From Deltaproteobacteria bacterium (GTDB lineage Bacteria; Myxococcota_C; UBA6777), in assembly GCA_006226375.1 (NCBI GenBank), contig SBHC01000041.1, positions 62,001-126,000 on the forward strand: a DNA stretch of 64,000 bases, in the 5' to 3' direction. The translations under genes and the position numbers were made by a program. A model generated the notes under the pieces. The model made no database searches. It had not been told where the DNA came from and was given only the letters and a program-made list of their open reading frames with translations. This document shows, piece after piece, positions 44,632-53,427 of this stretch (its first letter is position 1; the number at the start of each line of letters is the position of its first letter).

Positions 44632-44996
44632 AAGGTCCTCCACAAGGAAGCGTTGAGAGAAAGTACATCAGCGAAAGCTTCTATCCTTTCAGTCGAATGC
44701 GCCATCGCTCTTTTTCAAACTCGTTGTCCAGACCTCCTCAACACACTCCTCTACCCTCTTGTTCTTTCTTGTCTTTTCAGACATGTTGCGATGATGTGAT
44801 GGAGTTGTCACACAGACAGCGGTATAAGAGCCCTGCGAACATAGCGTTAGGACGGTCACAAGATGCCTGTGCGACAAATCACAAGTTGACAAACGCTGCT
44901 GGAATCGTGATTTTGGCGATGATCGAATTGTTCGCTTCTCACTGCACTGACTGGTATACTGCAAACGTTGTGAGCAGATGAACCTAAGGAGTTTGT
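44632..44996. other. Divergent intergenic region
   Basis: There is no gene in these 365 bases between the histidine kinase and the HAD gene. It contains an extended -10 promoter near the HAD start and AT-rich sequence near the kinase. Confidence 0.5.
44952..44960 (+). promoter_or_regulatory. Extended -10 promoter element for the HAD gene
   Basis: TGGTATACT (44952-44960) has the TG-n-TATACT form of an extended -10 element. Transcription would begin about 30 bases before the ATG at 44997. There is no good -35, as expected for this class. Confidence 0.5.
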
Positions 44997-45701
44997 ATGA
45001 TCAAGGCCATTTTGTTTGACTGTGACGGAACGCTGGTAGACTCAGAGAGTCAGACTGGCCAGTCGATCTCTATGGTATTGGAGCGTCACGGATTTCCCGA
45101 CCTTGAGATTCCCACCTCCTGGACCCGCGGTGTGGCATGGGAAGCGATCACCGCACAAATCCTCAAGGCCTACCCCCAGCTTCCTCCGACACCGAACTAC
45201 ACCCAAGAGTTTGTCGATACATGGGACAGCCTGGTGACACAGGCTCCTGCCATTCCAGGGGCACCAGCGGCTGTCGAAGAAGCCCATCGATGGTTTTCCA
45301 TTGCCTTGGTGACGAGCAGTCATCACAAGAGCGTGGACCCCATGTTAACCTCGCTGGGAATGGCTCGCTTCTTCCCCAAGAAGCACCGCATTTGCGCCGA
45401 GAACGTAACACGCAGCAAGCCCGATCCCCAAGGCTACCTGTTGGCCGCAGAAATGTTGGGAGCCGAACCTCATGAATGTCTGGTCTTTGAAGACAGCGAA
45501 GCAGGATTAAAGGCCGCACGCGCCGCTGGAATGCAAAGCATGGCTGTGTTGGAGACGAACCTCAACCCTGGCCTGTGTCGCGAGCTTGCCGACCATAGCA
45601 TCCAAAACTTCAACGACCTCCCTCTTAGCTTCTGGTGCGCGATGGCGAACCCCAGCACCAGCTATCCAAGCCAAAACAGCCTCATCCAAGCTTGTCTCTG
45701 A
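44997..45701 (+). CDS. HAD-superfamily phosphatase/phosphomutase (beta-PGM-like)
   Basis: The 234-residue protein has all HAD motifs: FDCDGTLVDSES (nucleophile and acid Asp), ALVTSSHHKS (motif II), SKPDPQGYL (motif III Lys) and VFEDSEAGLKAARAAGM (motif IV), with an alpha-helical cap between. This subgroup includes phosphoglycolate phosphatase, beta-phosphoglucomutase and 2-deoxyglucose phosphatase. AAGGAG six bases before the ATG supports the start. Substrate cannot be assigned. Confidence 0.9.
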   Translation: MIKAILFDCDGTLVDSESQTGQSISMVLERHGFPDLEIPTSWTRGVAWEAITAQILKAYPQLPPTPNYTQEFVDTWDSLVTQAPAIPGAPAAVEEAHRWFSIALVTSSHHKSVDPMLTSLGMARFFPKKHRICAENVTRSKPDPQGYLLAAEMLGAEPHECLVFEDSEAGLKAARAAGMQSMAVLETNLNPGLCRELADHSIQNFNDLPLSFWCAMANPSTSYPSQNSLIQACL

Positions 45702-45748
45702 ACTCATAGTCAGGTAAAGTTAGCTTCTTTGCCATCAATGAGACCCTT

Positions 45749-47569
45749 ATGGACAAACAGCCTCCACCCAAGCTCCTCGAATTGCTTGGGCAACTCGACA
45801 CAATGCCGTCATGGGACTACAACGACTTCTATGACTACCCTGAGTTTGCGGATAGAATTGTCCCTCCCCTCGTGGATCGATGGTGCGAGGACGGCTCGGA
45901 AGTAACGTCTTCCGCCCCGCTTGGTGTGTTTCGTACGTTTGGCGAGGCCGCACTTCCCCCTTTGTTCGAGAAACTTCATCACAGCAACACCACAACCCGA
46001 CAACGCGTGGTTTGGGCTTTGGGCTTTCTCGACAAAAAGCTATCGCATCACATCGTCCCCAAGGTGGTGAACCAACTCAAAGTAGAAACTGACTTTGCAG
46101 TGGTGCAGCACGGGATGCAGACGTTGAACCATCTGCGTCATGTGCCCCAAGCCTTAGAGACGCTGATGGAATACCTCCATCACGAAGATCTTAAACTTCG
46201 CGCCACCACCGCTCTCGCTCTCAGCACCTCAACCTTCAACGTGGAACTATCCAACGTAGTCCTTCCAGTTTTGCTTCAACTGCTACGTGGAGGCTCGCTC
46301 GAAAACCGAAGCCCCTTTCTCCAAGCCTTGGGCTCCTTCAAAGATCAACTTGAAACGCTGTTCCCTGTCTTTGAAGATCTCCTGCAGACCGAACAAGACT
46401 ACAATCTATTCAGCACGCTGAAGGCCATTGCGGCCTACGGACCTGACGCCCAAGAGCTAAGTCCAACGTTGCTTGCCATGCTTGAAGATGCCCCCCGAGA
46501 GACCCAAGGCTATCTGATAAAAACGCTGGGAAGCCTGGGTGGGCCTGCCGAAACAGTCGTACCTGCGTTGCTTCAACTCTTGGAGACCCCGCAAACGGAC
46601 GAGACACAGTGCCTGTCCTTCCACAGTAGAATCCTCAAGGCCATAAGCCAGATCGGTGAAGCAGCACACCCGGCCATTCCCAAATTGCTTCCTCTGCTCA
46701 ACGACCGCCTTCTGGGGGAGGATGCTGCCCGCGCCCTCGGCAGCATGGGTGATTACGCGACAGAAACCGTCCAGCACCTGGTCGAAACCCTGCAACGACA
46801 GTTCAACGAACATGCGGCCTGGGCTCTTGGAAGAATTGGAATCGCCACCCCTGAAGTTCTTGACGTTTTGTTAACCACATTGCGCCGAAACCGCCATGAT
46901 ATAGGCAATTGCAAGTATGTGGTTCGCTCACTGGGAAAGCTAGGACCTGCAGCACAAGAAGCCGTTCCCGAACTCATGGACATCCTACAACAAGCCCGCG
47001 TTACAGGCACAACGCGCGACAGACAAGGCAATCTGTACTACGTTGAGAGGACACCGTTCTGGTACATCAAAGAATTGCTCCGAGCGTTGGGTAGCATAGA
47101 AGATGCAAGAGCAGCCAGCCTTGTTGCAAGTTACACACATCGTGATGACATACATCCCAGCGTGCACTTTTCTGCCTGCATCGCATGGTTACGTATGAGC
47201 CAGGACCCTGAAGCCATCCGAGACGTTGTGGTGCAGCCCTGGCAAAAGACGCTGGCCTTTCACCGACGCATGTCGTTCACTCGGGATCAGGAGTATGTAC
47301 CGGAGCTTGTTGGATTGGCTTCTCTGCTACGCGAGTACGTCAGTGTGCTTGATGAAGAGACAAAGAACGCATGGCTTGATGCTGTGATTGAGCCTGTCCG
47401 CGAAACTCTCGACTGCTACCAACACTGGCTGTCATCCTCTTGGCCGCAGGAGGTCGAAGAACAGCTTCGAGAAGCGTCGGTTGCTATGCTTCGACTTCAT
47501 GACACCTTGCTCTACGATTACGAAGCCCATATCCAAGAGCACTGGGAAGACTCCCTCTTTGATGGATAG
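45749..47569 (+). CDS. HEAT-repeat protein (first of a pair)
   Basis: The protein (606 residues) is built of HEAT-type helical hairpins with phrases such as VVWALGFLDKKLSHHIVPKV, AIPKLLPLLNDRL and AAWALGRIG. The fold is an all-helical solenoid and implies protein or nucleic-acid binding rather than catalysis. It has no signal peptide and is likely cytoplasmic. The last residues (HWEDSLFDG) share EDSLF with the C-terminus of the second HEAT protein at 48143, so the pair may be related by duplication or share a tail-binding partner. The ribosome site is weak. Confidence 0.8.
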   Translation: MDKQPPPKLLELLGQLDTMPSWDYNDFYDYPEFADRIVPPLVDRWCEDGSEVTSSAPLGVFRTFGEAALPPLFEKLHHSNTTTRQRVVWALGFLDKKLSHHIVPKVVNQLKVETDFAVVQHGMQTLNHLRHVPQALETLMEYLHHEDLKLRATTALALSTSTFNVELSNVVLPVLLQLLRGGSLENRSPFLQALGSFKDQLETLFPVFEDLLQTEQDYNLFSTLKAIAAYGPDAQELSPTLLAMLEDAPRETQGYLIKTLGSLGGPAETVVPALLQLLETPQTDETQCLSFHSRILKAISQIGEAAHPAIPKLLPLLNDRLLGEDAARALGSMGDYATETVQHLVETLQRQFNEHAAWALGRIGIATPEVLDVLLTTLRRNRHDIGNCKYVVRSLGKLGPAAQEAVPELMDILQQARVTGTTRDRQGNLYYVERTPFWYIKELLRALGSIEDARAASLVASYTHRDDIHPSVHFSACIAWLRMSQDPEAIRDVVVQPWQKTLAFHRRMSFTRDQEYVPELVGLASLLREYVSVLDEETKNAWLDAVIEPVRETLDCYQHWLSSSWPQEVEEQLREASVAMLRLHDTLLYDYEAHIQEHWEDSLFDG

Positions 47570-47580
47570 TTCGTTGTCTG

Positions 47581-48038
47581 CTATTGGTGCCAATGCACAA
47601 ACCGGCGGATAAGAAGTCGCATCATAAAGCCAGCGCAAGAGAGCCAAGACCCCGAAAAAAAAAAAAAAACAACTCCAAGGTGGCTCCAAACGCGCACACC
47701 GGTGTAGCCTTCTCGTAAGATTCGGATGCCTCGCTGTCGCACCTTCTACGGAGACGGTAAGACCACAGCCGAGACAAGGCCGGTCACGGAGAAAAGGTAC
47801 CAAGCCATCAGAAACAAAGCGATACTCACCCCAGACAAGGTCAGCAACCGACGACGTGAAAGCCGAGGAAACACTTGATAGGAACGAGCCGATTGCAACG
47901 GTGGATCTCAATGGTGTCGAGAATTTCATCTTTGAGTTGCAAGAACTCGGGGCTTCGTTTGATAACCTTGACAGACTCCCCTTGCAACACACGCTTGGAA
48001 AAGACAAGCGATATCCTCGTCTGTGCAACCTGCGACAT
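47581..48038 (-). pseudogene. Decayed small membrane-protein gene
   Basis: On the minus strand a frame starting at ATG 48038 gives a coherent 55-residue start (SLVFSKRVLQGESVKVIKRS and so on), then loses the frame near 47860. Another frame continues with a strong membrane helix (VSIALFLMAWYLFSVTGLV), meets a TAG after LPSP, and continues with KVRQRGIRILREGYTGVRVW, a poly-Phe run encoded by 15 thymines and a basic helix. This looks like one small membrane protein with a frameshift and a stop codon. No family is recognised. It could also be chance. Confidence 0.4.
47655..47669. repeat. 15-base A homopolymer
   Basis: Fifteen consecutive A bases stand out in a region otherwise near 50 percent GC. 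They encode the poly-Phe of the decayed gene. Such runs slip easily. Confidence 0.95.
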
Positions 48039-48142
48039 CTGTGGAGCACCAACCTTGACGTATAGCTATGACATTGATAGCTTCTATCGTACCCCTATTC
48101 AACAAGCTATCCACGACAAGACACATAGGTCACTCGATACAA

Positions 48143-50827
48143 ATGACATACCCCCTCGACTTTCTTATTAAGGAGTTACACGAGCCGAAAGAATGCGCCC
48201 GACACTACGTACTCGAACGTCTCTTGGAGATGGACGCAAGAGAAGCAGCCCCGGCCCTTCACAAAACATTGAAAGTATCTCTCCAAAAACTTTCGTTCTG
48301 CAAACCGACATTGCGAGACATTGATGCTTATAGACTGTTGATTCAAGGATTGGCCCGATGGGAGCATGAGCCTGCAACCCCCGACATCTGCGCGCTTTTG
48401 TCTCACATGGCGCATGACATTTTGGAGCAGGAAACCGTTGACGCTCTCAAGAAGCTAGACCTTGTTGATGAGCTCTTGCCCTATTGGTATCCCAACATTG
48501 TAGAGGATGACGAAGACACCCTTCAACGAATCTATCTCATAAAGGAGAATCAATTCACGCAAGCGTTTCCCGTGCTGCTGTTTGCCCAGCAAGCCTCTCG
48601 ATTGCTCAAGAGGATGGAGGTAAAAAAGGACACTCGTGACGCTCTCCTAACTCTTGCAAGGTTGGAACATGTTCCCATGCTGTTGGGGTTGCAAATGTAT
48701 CCCACGCAGACAGTACGTGACATGGCCCTCAAGAGCATGATTCGACTGTACGAGGAAGAACCGCGCTTACGCGACTTGCTCAACTTGTTACCCAAAAACA
48801 ACCGTGACAAGGACCAAAGAGACCTATCCGCTCAGCTTCTTCCCTATGTTAACTTGTTGGACTCACCGGATTGGGTTGCAACCGTTCACGCCTTGGTTCG
48901 ATGGTTACAAGGAGAACCCCCCCACTTTATGGAGTTTGCCTGGGCACAAGAACTCGAACAAAAAGTATTGGAAGAATGGCCCCTGGCTCACTCCGACTTT
49001 GATGACATCTGGTCTCCCACTCTCTGTTCCTTGGGTTCCACTTCCATCCTACCTCGACTGGCCAAGCAACTGGAGGATAGTCCTTGGAACGCAGAGTCTC
49101 TCCTCAAAAAAATGGAACCGCTAGGCGTCGAACCCCTTCGCCCCATCCTGTTGGATACGTTTGACAAAGCGAACAAGCTGGAGATTGTCAATAACTCTTA
49201 CAAAGAAGACCTTCAATGTTTCATCCTGAGAATGGCTGGCCGACTCGATACATCATTCGGCACTCATTTGGCCCACAGCGCCATCCAAAACAGCCCGTAT
49301 ATCTGGGTATTACGAGTAGCGAAAGAGATCCTTCACCAACAAGAAGGGACTGCTGCTGCAACCGTTGCCTTGCAAGACAGGCTCAAAGGTGAGACGAACC
49401 GACGGCTCTCCTGGGAGATAGGCTCCTTGTTGCAAGATGTCGGCGCACCGGTCCCGTTGGAGTTTTGGTCAGAGACTTTGGAGACCGATCATTTTCAGTT
49501 TGTTGACTCCGTGGTGGACTCGCTGGAATCGTTTCCCTTGGAAGCCAGGATTCGGATAACAGGCCAACTGTTGCGCGAGCCCAACCTCCCCAACATCTGG
49601 CCGGACGGAGGATTGCATGAATATCTTGTGGACAAGCTCACAGAGTCCGACACTCCATCAGCCCGAGAGGAGTTGCTTCGAACGTTCCGAGCCTGCAAGC
49701 CCGACGAATACCACGGTGAAGAGGGAACCCTCGCCTACACGATGAAGGCTCTTGGAACATGGAATGTGATGGAAGCCATGCCCGATGTGTTGCAGTGGTT
49801 GGAGTACGCCAAAGACGAGTACTGTCCTGCAGCGACCCGAGCAGTCGAGGCGCTGGGACGTGCACAGTATGTCGAAGCTGCCCCTCTTCTCCTGGAAATG
49901 TTCCAACTCGAAGACCATGACGACCGATGGGAAGGCTGCGGTTGGATATTTGAGACTATTGGAGAGTCACTCCTCTCCCTTTGTTCGGCTCTACGAGAAC
50001 GAGTCCAAGACCCAACAGCCTCTCCTCAACACCAAGAGTTGGTAAAGACCCTGACTCACTCGCTCCTAGATTTGGCCGAACGTTACCAAGAAGACCCACA
50101 GTTCTTCAGCTTTGACCCTGCCGAGTTCGTCCACATGCTCCTTCAACTGGGAAGTTCTTCCAACCCTGTCGTTGCTTCCATGATCCATCACTGGCTTGCA
50201 CAACAGGATACAGAAGAGAAAGATTCGTACAGCGATCAAAAAGACCGACTCGTCATGGAGATGGGACTCTTTGCTTGGGACAAGACGCACGAGACCTCCA
50301 TCGCATGGCTTGAAGAACGTACGACACAAGTTTGCAACTGGCTCACCCCTTGGTGGCAAGTCGACAAGTCAAGCAAGCCTACACGAAAGCGTCGTTTGCG
50401 CTGGAAGAAAACGCAAGAAACAGAAACAGAAACCGAACGAATCGAACAACAATCCGAGGCAGCAGAGCATTCATCGAGAACCCTCCGGTTCCTTCTGGGT
50501 TTTCATCATACGCTGTCCGAGCAACGTCATTCAGGCACCTTTCCTCAAAACCAGGACACACAGCTGCATCACTGGGCCTCAACCTTGCTGGAACATGTCC
50601 AACACTTGCAGAAGAACTGGGACGCCTGTAGCCAGGATGAATCAAGGATGCAAGCACTTCAAGAAGCCTCCTGGAACCACTACAGCCTCTCCCCACCCTT
50701 GCAAGAGTTTGAAGCGATTCGCTCAACATTGGAACAGGTAGAAAGTTCCGTTCTGGCTTTTCTTGAAAGGCCTTCCTCTACACAAGAGTTCTATGAAGAC
50801 TCCTTGTTCCATACAGAAGGAGAGTAA
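48143..50827 (+). CDS. Large HEAT-repeat-like protein (second of a pair)
   Basis: The protein (894 residues) is mostly helical with repeated LLxxM/Lxx-type hairpins (for example ALGTWNVMEAMPDVLQWLE and AVEALGRAQYVEAAPLLLEM) and a charged segment near residue 770 (KRRLRWKKTQETETETERI). It has no signal peptide or membrane helix. The start is uncertain: ATG at 48143 is preferred because the frame before it (open to 48068) covers the decayed gene region, but the ribosome site is poor. The C-terminus EFYEDSLFHTEGE repeats the EDSLF of the protein at 45749. The two probably act together. Confidence 0.75.
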   Translation: MTYPLDFLIKELHEPKECARHYVLERLLEMDAREAAPALHKTLKVSLQKLSFCKPTLRDIDAYRLLIQGLARWEHEPATPDICALLSHMAHDILEQETVDALKKLDLVDELLPYWYPNIVEDDEDTLQRIYLIKENQFTQAFPVLLFAQQASRLLKRMEVKKDTRDALLTLARLEHVPMLLGLQMYPTQTVRDMALKSMIRLYEEEPRLRDLLNLLPKNNRDKDQRDLSAQLLPYVNLLDSPDWVATVHALVRWLQGEPPHFMEFAWAQELEQKVLEEWPLAHSDFDDIWSPTLCSLGSTSILPRLAKQLEDSPWNAESLLKKMEPLGVEPLRPILLDTFDKANKLEIVNNSYKEDLQCFILRMAGRLDTSFGTHLAHSAIQNSPYIWVLRVAKEILHQQEGTAAATVALQDRLKGETNRRLSWEIGSLLQDVGAPVPLEFWSETLETDHFQFVDSVVDSLESFPLEARIRITGQLLREPNLPNIWPDGGLHEYLVDKLTESDTPSAREELLRTFRACKPDEYHGEEGTLAYTMKALGTWNVMEAMPDVLQWLEYAKDEYCPAATRAVEALGRAQYVEAAPLLLEMFQLEDHDDRWEGCGWIFETIGESLLSLCSALRERVQDPTASPQHQELVKTLTHSLLDLAERYQEDPQFFSFDPAEFVHMLLQLGSSSNPVVASMIHHWLAQQDTEEKDSYSDQKDRLVMEMGLFAWDKTHETSIAWLEERTTQVCNWLTPWWQVDKSSKPTRKRRLRWKKTQETETETERIEQQSEAAEHSSRTLRFLLGFHHTLSEQRHSGTFPQNQDTQLHHWASTLLEHVQHLQKNWDACSQDESRMQALQEASWNHYSLSPPLQEFEAIRSTLEQVESSVLAFLERPSSTQEFYEDSLFHTEGE

Positions 50828-50853
50828 CCTCTAGGAACATAGGATGGACGTCA

Positions 50854-50882
50854 TTGACATACTCCTACAATCGCTCTATACC
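50854..50882 (+). promoter_or_regulatory. Strong sigma-70-type promoter for the 50929 gene
   Basis: A perfect TTGACA (50854-50859) is followed after 17 bases by TATACC (50877-50882). Transcription would start about 40 bases before the ATG at 50929. Confidence 0.6.
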
Positions 50883-50928
50883 TGCCGGGCTTCTTTGAGA
50901 AAAATGCTTCCTGACAACGAGGAATACC

Positions 50929-52728
50929 ATGCGAGCGCGACATCTTTGGGTAGGATGGTTGTGGATAGGCTTGATGATCGCCTTCAGCGGAGGCTGTTCA
51001 GGTCCTCAAGAGCCGAACGGTACGACGCCAACGAAGTCTCAGGTTCCCAACAACTGGCAGATCCAACAGACCTCCTTGCAGGTTGGTGCAACATTGCAAG
51101 CAGCAGGAACTCTAACAAGCCGCGAAGCACGGTTAATGCTTCATGTCCAGCAGGAGCGTTCCTGGGATGTGTTTGTCACGCCAGCGTTCCCACAAGCCAA
51201 CGAACGAGTCTTGTGGGTTGCCCTCTCACCCAAAGTAACTTCAGGACAGGCTCCAACCGCGACAGTTCGATGGACCAAAGATGAATGGAAGTCCCACACC
51301 GACACCCAAGGAAACACATTCTCTTGGGAAGGTCGCCAGGGCTATGTCTTTGACCTTGGGAAGCACATCACAGGAACGAAGCTACAGGCAGCCTTCCGCG
51401 TGCAGTGGCTCCAACAAGACGAATGGCTCAACCGAGGAAAACAAAACTACGAAATCCAGGTCACAACACCAAAAAAACTCGACTGGTTGGGTCAGGTCCA
51501 GGTAAGTCAAAACGGACTGACTCGCAAGGTCCCAGGAGACACTGTGTTTGCTGGACAGCCTGTAGAAGTGTCGGTGCAAACCTACCCGATGACTCCCGGC
51601 GTGGATGTCAACTTGCATTGGACCTCGAAAGGGTTCTCCAACGCGCAAACGATTCCGATGCGTCTTGTGGAAAGTCATGTGGGTTCGTACGGCAACAACG
51701 CGAAGTGGGAAGCCACCATCCCAACCAAGCTATGGTCCGGTGACAAAGAGCTTGTGTTTTGGGTCGAGGCCAAAGGTCAGGACAAGACACTGTGGGCCAG
51801 TCGCAACGGCGCCAACTACAAAGCTGTTATTCAAAAGCCACCCCAACCCACATGGGCTCAAGCCGGCGTCTATCTTTGGTCCAAGGCTCACCGCTTGCCT
51901 GACGGTTCATGGAGCTATATGAACTGGCGATACTACCCATCCTTGGGGAACCCCTTCCGAGCAACTCCAAGCCAATACCAAGCCTATGCGTCAGCACCCA
52001 TTCCCGCCATCGAAGTCTATGTTCCCGGTGTCACCGACAACATGAAAGACCGTGACAGTTTGCGGGGGTTTGTAAGGGCCGAGGTTTGGTCGCCTTTCTT
52101 TTCCGGCTCCCCACAAGGAACCTGGAAGGCTCACCCCATGACCTTTCGAGAGTGGGCCGGGAACAACATGCGGTTCCAGTGGAATGTCCGAGAGTTTCGA
52201 GCCCCCAACATGCCGGCGATTGGGGTAGATTGTGCGGTTGATGGTAGCTACCCGTTCAAGTTCCGACTCTCCACCGACAACGGAACGACCTGGCACTGGC
52301 TCGGCTTGGAAGGCATACCCCAAGGCGGAAAAGACCGCACCATGGAGTGGCAAAACCAAAGCTACCCACCCAACCTATCCCTTGTCGGGCAACGCTCCGG
52401 ACAACCCATGGAGTGGACCAGCACAACGGGACAAACCACGTCGCGAACCCTAACCTTTGTCAACACCAACTCCCATGATGTTGTTGTTGCAAGTGTATGG
52501 CTACAAAGCCCAACAGGCTGGTCGTTGCAGATACCAGGATGCTCCGACCCGAAAACCTGCGTACGTACGCTGAAACCTGGGGATCGGATGAACATGGACG
52601 TTGCATTTTCGCCAGCCACTTCGGGAACGTCCCGCAACCAACTGTTGCTTCGGCTGAAGGACCCTCTGCGTCCATGTGTACGTTCAGGAACTCACACCGC
52701 TTCACTTCGCGGCATAACAACCCCTTGA
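50929..52728 (+). CDS. Hypothetical lipoprotein (DUF6209-like)
   Basis: The protein (599 residues) begins with a lipoprotein signal ending in FSGGC. The mature protein is beta-rich with many Trp residues; visible segments include VLWVALSPKVTSG, ELVFWVEAKGQDKTLW and YPFKFRLSTDNGTTWHWLG. The organisation resembles myxobacterial DUF6209 proteins, secreted proteins of unknown function. The last 130 residues include a Cys pair (GCSDPKTC) in a beta-sandwich-like domain. GAGG seven bases before the ATG supports the start. Confidence 0.65.
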   Translation: MRARHLWVGWLWIGLMIAFSGGCSGPQEPNGTTPTKSQVPNNWQIQQTSLQVGATLQAAGTLTSREARLMLHVQQERSWDVFVTPAFPQANERVLWVALSPKVTSGQAPTATVRWTKDEWKSHTDTQGNTFSWEGRQGYVFDLGKHITGTKLQAAFRVQWLQQDEWLNRGKQNYEIQVTTPKKLDWLGQVQVSQNGLTRKVPGDTVFAGQPVEVSVQTYPMTPGVDVNLHWTSKGFSNAQTIPMRLVESHVGSYGNNAKWEATIPTKLWSGDKELVFWVEAKGQDKTLWASRNGANYKAVIQKPPQPTWAQAGVYLWSKAHRLPDGSWSYMNWRYYPSLGNPFRATPSQYQAYASAPIPAIEVYVPGVTDNMKDRDSLRGFVRAEVWSPFFSGSPQGTWKAHPMTFREWAGNNMRFQWNVREFRAPNMPAIGVDCAVDGSYPFKFRLSTDNGTTWHWLGLEGIPQGGKDRTMEWQNQSYPPNLSLVGQRSGQPMEWTSTTGQTTSRTLTFVNTNSHDVVVASVWLQSPTGWSLQIPGCSDPKTCVRTLKPGDRMNMDVAFSPATSGTSRNQLLLRLKDPLRPCVRSGTHTASLRGITTP

Positions 52729-52753
52729 AGTGCGTTCAGGAAAAGTGAAGGAT

Positions 52754-52770
52754 TGCGTTGTGCCAACGCA
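52754..52770. terminator. Stem-loop after the 50929 gene
   Basis: TGCGTTG and CAACGCA form a perfect seven-base stem with a three-base loop, 26 bases after the stop at 52728. There is no T run, so termination is inferred from position only. Confidence 0.35.
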
Positions 52771-52875
52771 CGTACCAAAGCAGTTGACACGTTTGCAGCC
52801 AACTTGCACTCCTTCCCACACCACATCTGAGACGCAAGACCTCTTTCACTGACACGATGCAAGGGAGAAACCCGA

Positions 52876-53292
52876 ATGTCCAAACAAGACGATACAAACG
52901 TGACCCGTCGTTCACTCCTAACCTGGGGAGCAGGCCTCGTCGCGACCGCCGCAGTGACCGCCGCGCTCCCAGCCTGTAAAAAAACCACCGATGGGAAGAA
53001 ATCAGCCCTTCCGTTCAAGTGGGATGGTCCACCTCCCCCCAAAGGAATGACAGTTGCGGACCCCAACAAAGGAGCTGGAAAAGCCCTCGCCTACTACGTA
53101 AAAACTGACCAGATCGACCCCAAGAAAGAAGAACTCTTCAAGAAGGGAAGAAACTGCGCCAACTGTAGCTTTTACCAAACGGTCTCTGGCTCGACAGCAT
53201 GGGGCCGGTGCACGATGCTCGCCATGACCCTTGTGACCGCAGAAGGTTGGTGCAAAGTGTGGGGCCCCAAAGCCGGAACCAAAACCAAGTAA
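52876..53292 (+). CDS. Tat-exported high-potential iron-sulfur protein (HiPIP)
   Basis: The protein (138 residues) starts with a twin-arginine signal (TRRSLLTWGAG) followed by a hydrophobic stretch and a Cys (PACKK). The C-terminal half has the HiPIP pattern CANC, then a single Cys after about 14 residues (GRCTM) and the last after about 13 (GWCKVW), which would hold a [4Fe-4S] cluster. HiPIPs carry electrons in the periplasm, classically to photosynthetic reaction centres, and in non-phototrophs to oxidases or denitrification enzymes. AAGGGAG lies before the ATG. Its redox partners are not in the window. Confidence 0.9.
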   Translation: MSKQDDTNVTRRSLLTWGAGLVATAAVTAALPACKKTTDGKKSALPFKWDGPPPPKGMTVADPNKGAGKALAYYVKTDQIDPKKEELFKKGRNCANCSFYQTVSGSTAWGRCTMLAMTLVTAEGWCKVWGPKAGTKTK

Positions 53293-53427
53293 CCTGGTGG
53301 TACGTTGCACACCCCAAAGGTTAACAAACCGCAAACCCAGGCTTGCATTTTCTTTCAGAATCCCGTTTCATGAAAGAGAAACCAACGAGCATCCTATCCC
53401 ATTAGAGCGGAGCGGAGACCGAATCTC

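Noticed and set aside
47432-48052. A 206-codon minus-strand frame spanning the gap and the end of the first HEAT gene
   Set aside because: It overlaps the HEAT gene by over 130 bases and the more protein-like reading lies in another frame.
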